A stretch of 41,950 bases of DNA from Candidatus Oscillibacter excrementigallinarum (lineage in GTDB: Bacteria > Bacillota > Clostridia > Oscillospirales > Oscillospiraceae). The stretch covers positions 1-41,950 of the forward strand of contig DWZJ01000050.1 in the NCBI GenBank assembly GCA_019118245.1, written 5' to 3'. The notes under the pieces are model-generated. The model worked only from the letters and a program-made list of their open reading frames with translations, had not been told where the DNA came from and made no database searches. The position numbers were made by a program, and so were the translations under genes. Shown one piece after another: positions 33,453 to 39,802 of the stretch; within the stretch, counting starts at the first letter, position 1; the number at the start of each line of letters is the position of its first letter.

Positions 33453-34460
33453 TCACCGGGGCAGGAAGCCCACTTTCTTGTAGACCTTGCTCAGCGTCCG
33501 GTTGGCCACATAGGCGGCCTTCTCGGCGCCGGCGCGGTAGACGCTCTCCAGATACGCCTTGTCCGCCAGCAGGCGCTCCGTCTCCTCCCGGATGGGGCGC
33601 AGCAGCTCCACCACGGACTCGCCCACCGCCTGCTTGAAGTCGCCGTAGCCATGGCCGGCGAACTCCCGCTCGATGGCGGCGAAGTCCTTGCCGGTGGCCA
33701 CGGCGTAGATCTGCATCAGGTTGGACACGCCGGGCTTGCTGGCCGGGTCGAAGCGGACGCAGGCCTCGGAGTCCGTCACGGCCTTCTTGAACTTGCGCAG
33801 GATATCCTCGGGCTTCTCCAGCATATAGACGCAGCCGTTGGGGTCCTTGTCGGACTTGCTCATCTTCTTCTCCGGGCTGGTGAGGCTCATGACCCGGGCG
33901 CCCACCTGGGGGATGTAGGGCTCCGGCAGCTTGAACACGTCGCCGTAGATCCCGTTGAATCGGGTGGCGATGTCCCGGCAGATCTCCACATGCTGCTTCT
34001 GGTCGCCGCCCACCGGCACCAGGTCCGCCTGGTACAGCAGGATGTCGGCGGCCATCAGAGCCGGGTAGGTGAAGAGGCCGGCGTTGATATTGTCGGCGTT
34101 CTTGGCGGACTTGTCCTTGAACTGGGTCATGCGGGACAGCTCACCGAACATGGTGTAGCAGTCCAGCACCCAGCCCAGCTGGGCGTGGGCGGGCACGTGG
34201 GACTGGACGAAGAGCACGTTCTTCTCCGGGTCCAGGCCGCTGGCGATGTAGGCCGCCACCTGGGTCAGGGTGTGCCGCCGCAGCTCGGCGGGCACCTGCC
34301 GCACGGTGATGGTGTGCATATCCGCCAGCATATAGTAGCAGTCGTACTGGTCCGCCAGGGCCGCCCAGTTCTTGATGGCCCCCAGATAGGACCCCAGGGT
34401 CAGGTCGCCGGAAGGCTGGATGCCGCTCAAAATCCGTTTCTTCTGTACTTCGTTTTCCAT
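33453..34460 (-). CDS. trpS: Tryptophan--tRNA ligase
   Basis: Class I synthetase charging tRNA-Trp. The 335-residue protein has SGIQPSGDLTLGSYLGAIKN near the start (the HIGH-type region, here TLGS) and ADMHTITVRQ. Next come VGGDQKQHVEICRDIATRFN (the tryptophan pocket) and KKMSKSDKDPNG, the KMSKS loop. It ends in LSKVYKKVGFLPR, as usual. Length is normal. It has its own strong promoter at 34526-34554 and a leader of only about 60 bases, with no T-box. It leads an operon with the TagO-type gene, wecB and a membrane protein, an uncommon partnership. Confidence 0.97.
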   Translation of the reverse strand: MENEVQKKRILSGIQPSGDLTLGSYLGAIKNWAALADQYDCYYMLADMHTITVRQVPAELRRHTLTQVAAYIASGLDPEKNVLFVQSHVPAHAQLGWVLDCYTMFGELSRMTQFKDKSAKNADNINAGLFTYPALMAADILLYQADLVPVGGDQKQHVEICRDIATRFNGIYGDVFKLPEPYIPQVGARVMSLTSPEKKMSKSDKDPNGCVYMLEKPEDILRKFKKAVTDSEACVRFDPASKPGVSNLMQIYAVATGKDFAAIEREFAGHGYGDFKQAVGESVVELLRPIREETERLLADKAYLESVYRAGAEKAAYVANRTLSKVYKKVGFLPR

Positions 34461-34525
34461 ATCTTTACACCTCAGGATCTCACACGGCCGGGACGCTTCC
34501 CCCGCCGCGGCAATATACGGGTAAT

Positions 34526-34554
34526 ATTATACCACACGATATTGAATAGAGCAA
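34526..34554 (-). promoter_or_regulatory. Strong sigma-A promoter of the trpS operon
   Basis: On the minus strand TTGCTC (34549-34554), 17 bases, TATAAT (34526-34531), with TG one base before the -10. It starts a leader of about 60 bases before the trpS ATG. Confidence 0.78.
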
Positions 34555-34598
34555 TCTTTGATTGCGCGCTTCCTTGTTCAAGCTCCGCCCCGGCGGCC

Positions 34599-34627
34599 TT
34601 GCAAAAGGCTGGAAGATATTGTATGAT
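34599..34627 (+). promoter_or_regulatory. Sigma-A promoter of the lower-GC orphan gene
   Basis: TTGCAA (34599-34604), 17 bases, TATGAT (34622-34627). The two ATG codons at 34623 and 34626 lie in or beside the -10 box, so they cannot be start codons of a transcript from here; this moves the gene start to the GTG at 34677. It is divergent from the trpS promoter, about 45 bases away. Confidence 0.7.
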
Positions 34628-34676
34628 GAAGCTGAACAAATTCGGCGCCGCTCCGGCGCGACAGGGGGCTTGTGTT

Positions 34677-35192
34677 GTGGGCAGATCAAAATTAAAAGAC
34701 ACAGATACAATATCTTACGCCTTAGACTTGAACGAGACCAATGTCCAGGCCATCTTCAACCGGTGTATCGCCAAGGAGGGCACGCCGGAGGATCAGTGCT
34801 TTAACAGCATTTTGTTTTCCCGCCTGCGGGGGTACAGTCCCGACGCGGAGCGCATTGTTGTATTCAACCGGGAAAATTTTTTGGCAAATAAGAAATATAT
34901 CCAATACCTCTATGGTCAGCTGAAGAATGTCCATGCCGGGAACAAAACCTTGCAGATCAACGAGGCGTTCCTCACCTATTCCGGCACGCACTGGACGACC
35001 AACAAGGGCGTTCTGCTGGAATTTTTGTATCTGGGTGGGACAGGTGATGAGCATCCTTTGATTTGCATTTTTGACAGCAAAACGAACTCCACCGAATTAA
35101 ATATGGGCAACATCACCCCCACCCTCTCCCCGAAAGACCCGGCCTTCCCGACGTGGTGGGAGGCCCACAAGGCGGAGTGGGAAGCGGAATGA
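34677..35192 (+). CDS. Unrecognised protein, lower-GC orphan gene
   Basis: I do not recognise this 171-residue protein. It is soluble, with no signal or membrane segment. Visible pieces are SYALDLNETNVQAIFNRCIA near the start and RIVVFNRENFLANKKYIQYL. FLTYSGTHWTTNKGVLLEFL and the beta-like HPLICIFDSKTNSTELN follow, ending in the charged WWEAHKAEWEAE. The GTG at 34677 has AGGGGG 8 bases upstream and fits the promoter at 34599-34627. Its base and codon use is clearly poorer in G and C than its neighbours, and palindromic repeats follow its stop immediately. Both suggest acquired DNA. Confidence 0.75.
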   Translation: MGRSKLKDTDTISYALDLNETNVQAIFNRCIAKEGTPEDQCFNSILFSRLRGYSPDAERIVVFNRENFLANKKYIQYLYGQLKNVHAGNKTLQINEAFLTYSGTHWTTNKGVLLEFLYLGGTGDEHPLICIFDSKTNSTELNMGNITPTLSPKDPAFPTWWEAHKAEWEAE

Positions 35193-35270
35193 CGCCGTAG
35201 GGGCGCATACCATGCGCCCGCGTTCCCCGCACCGTTTTCCCCGGGCGGCAGATTGCCGCCCCTACGGCGT
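35192..35270. repeat. 79-base inverted-repeat element made of two GTAGGGGC units
   Basis: ACGCCGTAGGGGCG (35192-35205) and CGCCCCTACGGCGT (35257-35270) are perfect 14-bp inverted ends. Inside are two hairpins: GGGCGCAT-ACC-ATGCGCCC (35201-35219) and GGGCGGCA-GAT-TGCCGCCC (35243-35261). It begins inside the last codon region of the orphan gene. It is two head-to-head copies of the GTAGGGGC repeat described in the findings. Confidence 0.8.
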
Positions 35271-35298
35271 GGAATGGGGATCTTCCGCCGTCCAAAAA

Positions 35299-35325
35299 CG
35301 GGCCGGCACACAGGCCGGCCCCTAC
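35299..35325 (-). repeat. GTAGGGGC hairpin repeat, third copy
   Basis: On the minus strand GTAGGGGCCGGC, six bases, GCCGGCCCG: stem GGGCCGGC/GCCGGCCC (8 bp) behind the constant GTAG. It has the same orientation as the copy at 35241-35265. From 35193 to 35352 the DNA is made up of such repeats, with no gene. Confidence 0.75.
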
Positions 35326-35352
35326 ACACGATTCCAAAAGGAGCTGTCCGCC

Positions 35353-35583
35353 ATGACATCCCACTTCTGCACCTGTCAAAACACCGCCTGCCGCTGCCAT
35401 CCGTCCAACCACGACCAGGGGTGCGACCTGTGCATCCAGAAGGAGCTGCGGAAGGGCGAGATCCCCAGCTGCTTCTTCAACCTGGTAATCCGGCCGGGAG
35501 AGCCGGTGGATGACTGTACCATAGCGGCCTTCGCCCGCCGGGTGCTGGCACGGGAGGCGGAGAAGCCGGCCTCTGACAAATAA
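35353..35583 (+). CDS. DUF6485 family cysteine-rich protein
   Basis: A 76-residue protein with the cysteine pattern CTCQNTACRC, then GCDLCIQKEL and EIPSCFF. This is the layout of DUF6485 proteins of anaerobic Firmicutes (a C-x-C-x4-C start, a CxxC pair, and a late ELPxCFF-type block). The cysteines probably bind a metal; no function is known. The C-terminal half (RPGEPVDDCTIAAFARRVLA) is a short helix. The ATG at 35353 has AAAGGAG upstream. No promoter is evident and repeats lie directly before it, so it may rely on read-through from the orphan gene. Confidence 0.85.
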   Translation: MTSHFCTCQNTACRCHPSNHDQGCDLCIQKELRKGEIPSCFFNLVIRPGEPVDDCTIAAFARRVLAREAEKPASDK

Positions 35584-35600
35584 GATCCCGCAGGACAGAA

Positions 35601-35635
35601 AACGGAGGGAGCGCATCGCGCTCCCTCCGTTCTTC
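35601..35635 (+). terminator. Bidirectional terminator between the DUF6485 gene and fba
   Basis: AACGGAGGGAGCGC (35601-35614), loop ATC, GCGCTCCCTCCGTT (35618-35631), then CTTC TTTT. A perfect 14-bp stem between convergent genes. Confidence 0.88.
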
Positions 35636-35652
35636 TTTTCAAAAACAGGGGC

Positions 35653-36621
35653 TCAGGCCTTGTGGTCGCAGCCCAGCACGTCCACGATCTTGTGGGACAC
35701 CAGGTCCTTGATGGCCTGACGGGCGGGCTTCAGGTACTCGCGGGGATCGAACTTGTCGGGATGCTCCGCCATAAACTTGCGGATGGTGCCGGTCATGGCC
35801 AGGCGCAGGTCGGAGTCGATGTTGATCTTGCACACGGCGCTCTTGGCGGCCTTGCGCAGCTGCTCCTCGGGGATGCCCACGGCGTCGGGCATCTTGCCGC
35901 CGAACTCGTTGACCATCTTCACAAACTCCTGGGGCACGGAGGAGGAGCCGTGGAGCACGATGGGGAAGCCGGGCAGGCGCTTGACCACCTCGTCCAGAAT
36001 GTCGAACCGCAGGGGCGGGGGAACCAGCTCGCCCTTCTCGTTCCGGGTGCACTGGGCGGCGGTGAACTTGTAGGCGCCGTGGCTGGTGCCGATGGCGATG
36101 GCCAGGGAGTCGCAGCCGGTCTTCTCCACGAACTCCTGGACCTCTTCCGGGTGGGTGTAGTGGGACTCCTCGGCGGAGACCTTCACGTCGTCCTCGATGC
36201 CGGCCAGAGCGCCCAGCTCGGCCTCCACCACCACGCCGTGGTCGTGGGCGTACTCGACCACCTTCTTGGTGATCTCGATGTTCTCGGCAAAGGGCTTGGA
36301 GGAGGCGTCGATCATGACGGAGGTGAAGCCGCCGTCGATGCAGCTCTTGCAGGTCTCAAAGTCGGGGCCGTGGTCCAGGTGCAGGGCGATGGGGATGTTG
36401 GGGCACTCGATGACGGCCGCCTCCACCAGCTTCACCAGATAGGTGTGGTTGGCATAGGCCCGGGCGCCCTTGGACACCTGCAGGATCAGGGGAGCTTCCA
36501 GGTCCCGGGCGGCCTCGGTGATGCCCTGGACGATCTCCATGTTGTTGACGTTGAACGCGCCGATGGCGTAGCCGCCGTCATAGGCTTTTTTGAACATTTC
36601 GGTTGTGGTAACCAGTGCCAT
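35653..36621 (-). CDS. fba: Fructose-bisphosphate aldolase, class II
   Basis: Zinc-dependent aldolase that cleaves fructose-1,6-bisphosphate to two triose phosphates. The 322-residue protein starts ALVTTTEMFKKAYDGGYAIG with FNVNNMEIVQG. It has the metal ligand region IALHLDHGPDFETCKSCIDGG, then VVEAELGALAGIEDD and GTSHGAYKF. FPIVLHGSSSVPQEFV and KINIDSDLRLAMTGTIRKF follow for metal and phosphate. Length and motifs are normal. It is divergent from pfp, the enzyme that makes its substrate, and shares a promoter region with it. A cre-like site lies at the start of its transcript. Confidence 0.97.
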   Translation of the reverse strand: MALVTTTEMFKKAYDGGYAIGAFNVNNMEIVQGITEAARDLEAPLILQVSKGARAYANHTYLVKLVEAAVIECPNIPIALHLDHGPDFETCKSCIDGGFTSVMIDASSKPFAENIEITKKVVEYAHDHGVVVEAELGALAGIEDDVKVSAEESHYTHPEEVQEFVEKTGCDSLAIAIGTSHGAYKFTAAQCTRNEKGELVPPPLRFDILDEVVKRLPGFPIVLHGSSSVPQEFVKMVNEFGGKMPDAVGIPEEQLRKAAKSAVCKINIDSDLRLAMTGTIRKFMAEHPDKFDPREYLKPARQAIKDLVSHKIVDVLGCDHKA

Positions 36622-36711
36622 AAGATCAACTCCTGTTCTTTGTTTCGTCCCGCTCTCCCGCCTCGGCCAGGGGGTCCGACCCGGATTGTCAAAAAGCGCC
36701 GGTCAAAAGAA

Positions 36712-36725
36712 CGAAAACGTTTTTC
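36712..36725 (-). promoter_or_regulatory. cre-like dyad at the fba transcription start
   Basis: The plus-strand word CGAAAACGTTTTTC matches the catabolite-responsive element form TGWAANCGNTNWCA at 8 of 11 fixed positions; it is centred on AAAACGTTTT. It lies at about +1 to +14 of the predicted fba transcript. Binding by CcpA is inference. Confidence 0.35.
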
Positions 36726-36732
36726 TCCTATG

Positions 36733-36760
36733 ATAATATCACAAGATTTTCAAAATGCAA
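36733..36760 (-). promoter_or_regulatory. Sigma-A type promoter of fba
   Basis: On the minus strand TTGCAT (36755-36760), 16 bases, TATTAT (36733-36738). It is back-to-back with the pfp promoter; the two -35 boxes are 3 bases apart. The leader before the fba ATG is about 105 bases. Confidence 0.62.
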
Positions 36761-36763
36761 GTA

Positions 36764-36792
36764 TTTACAATTCTTTTTTGGAATGATATGAT
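36764..36792 (+). promoter_or_regulatory. Sigma-A promoter of pfp
   Basis: TTTACA (36764-36769), 17 bases, TATGAT (36787-36792), 44 bases before the pfp ATG. Good match in both boxes. Confidence 0.72.
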
Positions 36793-36835
36793 AGGGGAAA
36801 GCATCCCGATACCAAATCTGAGGAGGATTTTTCCC

Positions 36836-38074
36836 ATGAGTGAACTGAAAGGCGCCTGCATTTTCGGCCAGTCCGGCGGCCCCACTTCCGTCATCAACGC
36901 CAGTGCCTACGGCGTCATCGCCACGGCGCTGAAGGACCCCCACATCACCCGCGTGCTGGGGGCGGAGCACGGCATCAAGGGCGTTCTGAACGACCGGCTG
37001 TTCGACATGAGCCAGGAGGACCCGGCAGAGCTGGAGCTGCTGAAGTACACGCCCTCCTCCGCACTGGGCTCCTGCCGCTACAAGATGGCGGACCCGGACG
37101 TGGATGACACCGACTACAAGCGCATTCTGGAGATCTTCAAGAAGTACGACGTCCGCTATTTCTTCTACAACGGCGGCAACGACTCCATGGACACCTGCAA
37201 CAAGATCAGCAAATACATGCAAAAGGTGGGCTACGAGTGCCGTGTCATGGGCGTGCCCAAGACCATCGACAACGACCTGTTCGGCACCGACCACTGCCCC
37301 GGCTTCGCCTCCGCCGCCAAGTATATCGCGACGAGCTGCATGGAGGTCTATCAGGACGCCCGGGTGTATGACACCGGCATGGTCTGCATCATCGAGATCA
37401 TGGGCCGCCACGCCGGCTGGCTGGCTGGCGCCGCCGCCCTGGCCTCCGCCTACGGCGCTGGCCCCGACCTGGTGTACCTGCCCGAGGTGGACTTCGACAT
37501 GGACCAGTTCCTCGCCGACGTGGAGCGGATCTACAAGGAGAAGGGCAACTGCATGGTGGCCGTCTCCGAGGGCATCCACTACGCCGACGGCTCCTTCGTC
37601 TCCGAGGCCAAGACCTCCGCCACTGACGGCTTCGGCCACGCCCAGCTGGGCGGCCTGGCCTCCCTGCTTGCCAACGTGGTGAAGGAAAAGACCGGCGCCA
37701 AGGTCCGGGGCATCGAGCTTTCCCTGCTGCAGCGGTGCGGCGCCCATCTGGCGTCCGAGACCGACATCGAGGAGGCCGTTATGTCCGGCAAGGCCGCCGT
37801 GGAGAACGCCGTGGCCGGCATCACCGACAGGATGGTGGGCTTCGAGCGCAGCTATGAGAACGGCCAGTACGTCTGCAAGACCAAGCTGCTGCCCCTGACT
37901 GACGTGGCCAATACCGAGAAAAAGGTGCCCATCGAGTGGATCAACGCCGCCCACAACAATGTGGAGAAGCCCTTCATCGACTATGTGCTGCCCCTGATCC
38001 AGGGCGAGCCCAAGCTGCCCAAGGTGGACTCCCTGCCCCGCTTCGCCAAGCTGAAAAAGGTGCTGGTGAAGTAA
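36836..38074 (+). CDS. pfp: 6-phosphofructokinase, probably pyrophosphate-dependent
   Basis: Phosphorylates fructose-6-phosphate at C1, reversibly if pyrophosphate is the donor. The 412-residue protein begins GACIFGQSGGPTSVINASA and is longer than the 320-residue ATP enzymes of Bacillus. It has GGNDSMDT at 113-120, where ATP enzymes have GGDGS; the D in place of the second G is the mark of PPi use. PKTIDND (141-147) and MGRHAGWLAGA (189-199) are also of the PPi type. The N in place of the first D of GGDDS is a variant. The ATG has TGAGGAGGAT upstream. It is divergent from fba. Confidence 0.9.
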   Translation: MSELKGACIFGQSGGPTSVINASAYGVIATALKDPHITRVLGAEHGIKGVLNDRLFDMSQEDPAELELLKYTPSSALGSCRYKMADPDVDDTDYKRILEIFKKYDVRYFFYNGGNDSMDTCNKISKYMQKVGYECRVMGVPKTIDNDLFGTDHCPGFASAAKYIATSCMEVYQDARVYDTGMVCIIEIMGRHAGWLAGAAALASAYGAGPDLVYLPEVDFDMDQFLADVERIYKEKGNCMVAVSEGIHYADGSFVSEAKTSATDGFGHAQLGGLASLLANVVKEKTGAKVRGIELSLLQRCGAHLASETDIEEAVMSGKAAVENAVAGITDRMVGFERSYENGQYVCKTKLLPLTDVANTEKKVPIEWINAAHNNVEKPFIDYVLPLIQGEPKLPKVDSLPRFAKLKKVLVK

Positions 38075-38095
38075 AAATCTCCATACGTGCTTTCC

Positions 38096-38131
38096 AGCAA
38101 GGACGTGCCGTCTGGCGCGTCCTTGCTTTTT
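38096..38131 (+). terminator. Intrinsic terminator of pfp
   Basis: AGCAAGGACG (38096-38105), then T-GCC-GTCT-GGC-G, then CGTCCTTGCT (38118-38127) and TTTT. The outer 10-bp stem is perfect and an inner GCC/GGC pair extends it. It lies 21 bases after the pfp stop. Confidence 0.88.
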
Positions 38132-38175
38132 GTGTCTCACGCCTCTGGCCAGAATGCCCAGGCAGGTGCTTGCGC

Positions 38176-38204
38176 GGTTGACAATTCCCTCCAAGTCTGC
38201 TACG
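38176..38204 (+). promoter_or_regulatory. Sigma-A promoter of the polysaccharide deacetylase gene
   Basis: TTGACA (38176-38181), 17 bases, TACGTT (38199-38204), with TG one base before the -10. A nested dyad follows five bases later (38210-38237). Confidence 0.75.
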
Positions 38205-38209
38205 TTAGA

Positions 38210-38237
38210 GTCAACTCCTTGAGTAAACTCCTGGAGT
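38210..38237 (+). promoter_or_regulatory. Nested dyad at the start of the deacetylase transcript
   Basis: CAACTCC (38210-38216), TT, GAGT, AA, ACTC, CT, GGAGTTG (38231-38237): a 7-bp outer stem around a 4-bp inner one. It covers the expected start of transcription (about +5 to +30). It may be an operator or a 5' mRNA hairpin; there is no T-run for termination. Confidence 0.45.
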
Positions 38238-38286
38238 TGTCACAATACTAGCAGAGGTTTTTCGGACGGATTGGAGGCTGATCCCA

Positions 38287-39624
38287 TTGTTTCACCGGAT
38301 CCACAGACGTATTCTGCCGCTGGCGCTGGCGCTGCTGCTGGCCCTGTCCTGCGTTCCCGCCGCCTACGCGGCGGACTTCCCTGATGTGCCCAAGTCCCAC
38401 TGGGCCTATTCCTATATCCACGACGCCGTGAGCCGGGGGCTGGTCCAGGGCTACGGAGACGGCCGCTTCCGCCCGGAGGACGCCGTCAGCGTCCAGGCCT
38501 TCCTCTCCATGGTCTGCCGGGCGGACGGCCTGGACGACCGCCAGCTGCAAAGCGGCTCCAACTGGGCGGACCCCGCCGCGGCCTACGGCGCCTATTTCGG
38601 CTGGTTTACACCGGAGGAGCTGGGCGTCCGCACCGCACCTATCACCCGGGAGTTCGCCACCCAGCTGCTGATCAACGCCTTCCATCCGGAGGCCCTCGGC
38701 CAGGGGACGGCGCTGTCCTTCCGGGACCAGGCGGACATCTCCCCGGAGCGGCTGCCCTATGTGCGGGCGGCGGCCGCCCTGGGGCTGGTGGACGGATACG
38801 CGGACGGCACCTTCCGGCCGGACCAGGGGCTGACCCGGGCCGCCGCGGCGAAGCTGATCTCCCGCTGTGTCCCCAAGGCCGCCAGTTCCTCCGGCAAATC
38901 GGTCCAGGTGCCGGTGCTGATGTACCACGACGTGTCCTATCTGGGCCGGGGCTACTCCAAGACGCCGGAGATCTTTGAACAGCAAATGCGGGAGCTGAAG
39001 GACGCCGGGTTCCACACGGTATTCTTCTCCCAGGTCATCGACTACGTGGAGAACGGCACGCCCCTGCCGGAAAAGCCCATCGTCATCACCTTTGATGACG
39101 GCTATGCCACCAACTACACCTACGTCTACCCCATCCTCCAGAAGCTGGGGATGAAGATCGAGCTCTCCACCATCGGCGTGGCCATCCGGTACGCGGATTG
39201 GGGGCTTCGGTGGGACCAGATCCGGGAGATGGTGGACAGCGGCCTGGTGGCCATCGAGCCCCACACCTACGACCTCCACAGCAGCACCGCCGCCCGGACC
39301 TCCATGCTGAAGAACTCCTCCGAAAGCTGGGCGGACTATGTGACTCTAGTGGGGGACGACACCCGCAAGGTCCTGGATCAGATCACCACGGAGGTCGGCT
39401 CCACGCCCCAGGTGTTCACCTATCCCCTGGGCAAGCACAACGCCATGACGGAGGCCATCGTGCACCGGCTGGGGTGCAAGGTCTCCCTGACCACCAAGGA
39501 CGGCGTGGCCAGGGTGGTCCAGGGAGACCCCTCCTCCCTGCGGCTCATGGACCGGATCGGCATGGACTTCCGCAACGGCAGCGTCATCAGCGTGCTGAAG
39601 CAGTTTGGATACAAATTCAATTAG
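38287..39624 (+). CDS. S-layer-anchored polysaccharide deacetylase
   Basis: Secreted enzyme removing acetyl groups from a surface polysaccharide. The 445-residue protein has a signal peptide (PLALALLLALSCVPAAYAAD, cut near residue 29) and two SLH repeats (about 30-85 and 143-195; GYGDGRFRPEDAVS and GYADGTFRPDQGLT) that tie it to the cell wall. A NodB (CE4) domain follows from VPVLMYHDVS, with TFDDGY at 268-273 and His326 and His331 in EPHTYDLHSS. That H-x4-H spacing is of the PgaB/IcaB kind rather than the HxxxH of peptidoglycan deacetylases. The start is TTG at 38287 with TTGGAGG upstream. Confidence 0.93.
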   Translation: MFHRIHRRILPLALALLLALSCVPAAYAADFPDVPKSHWAYSYIHDAVSRGLVQGYGDGRFRPEDAVSVQAFLSMVCRADGLDDRQLQSGSNWADPAAAYGAYFGWFTPEELGVRTAPITREFATQLLINAFHPEALGQGTALSFRDQADISPERLPYVRAAAALGLVDGYADGTFRPDQGLTRAAAAKLISRCVPKAASSSGKSVQVPVLMYHDVSYLGRGYSKTPEIFEQQMRELKDAGFHTVFFSQVIDYVENGTPLPEKPIVITFDDGYATNYTYVYPILQKLGMKIELSTIGVAIRYADWGLRWDQIREMVDSGLVAIEPHTYDLHSSTAARTSMLKNSSESWADYVTLVGDDTRKVLDQITTEVGSTPQVFTYPLGKHNAMTEAIVHRLGCKVSLTTKDGVARVVQGDPSSLRLMDRIGMDFRNGSVISVLKQFGYKFN

Positions 39625-39628
39625 GAAT

Positions 39629-39802
39629 GAGAAATTAAGAGTTAGGAATTCATATAGCCGCTGAATGGCTTGTCAAAAAGCGGGTCCGGCACTGCCGGCC
39701 CCGCTTTTGCTGCGGCGGAAACCGCGCCAGCGGACGCTCCAGATGTCCGGCACAGCCGGACTCCTCAATTCCGAATTCCGAATTCCGAACTCCTAATTCC
39801 TC
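39629..39802. repeat. Intergenic element with imperfect terminal inverted repeats
   Basis: The ends 39629-39651 and 39780-39802 (reverse complement) match at 20 of 23 positions; the core word is GAGTTAGGAATTC against GAGTTCGGAATTC. The right end has tandem GAATTCC repeats (39774-39790). Inside are the terminator hairpin at 39676-39708 and GTCCGGC-ACA-GCCGGAC (39745-39761). It fills the whole gap between the deacetylase and coaX and overlaps the coaX stop codon. Parts recur at 22690-22779. Confidence 0.7.
39676..39709 (+). terminator. Bidirectional terminator between the deacetylase gene and coaX
   Basis: AAAAGCGGG-T-CCGGC, loop ACT, GCCGG-C-CCCGCTTTT: a 14-bp stem with one mismatch, with A before and T after. 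It lies inside the repeat element of 39629-39802 and serves both convergent genes. Confidence 0.78.

Noticed and set aside
34623..34676. ATG start for the lower-GC orphan gene at 34623 or 34626
   Set aside because: These codons overlap or adjoin the -10 box of the gene's promoter, so they would not be in the transcript; the GTG at 34677 has AGGGGG upstream.
35192..35330. CRISPR array in the repeat cluster after the orphan gene
   Set aside because: The repeats differ in stem sequence and orientation, there are no spacers of even length, and no cas genes are near.
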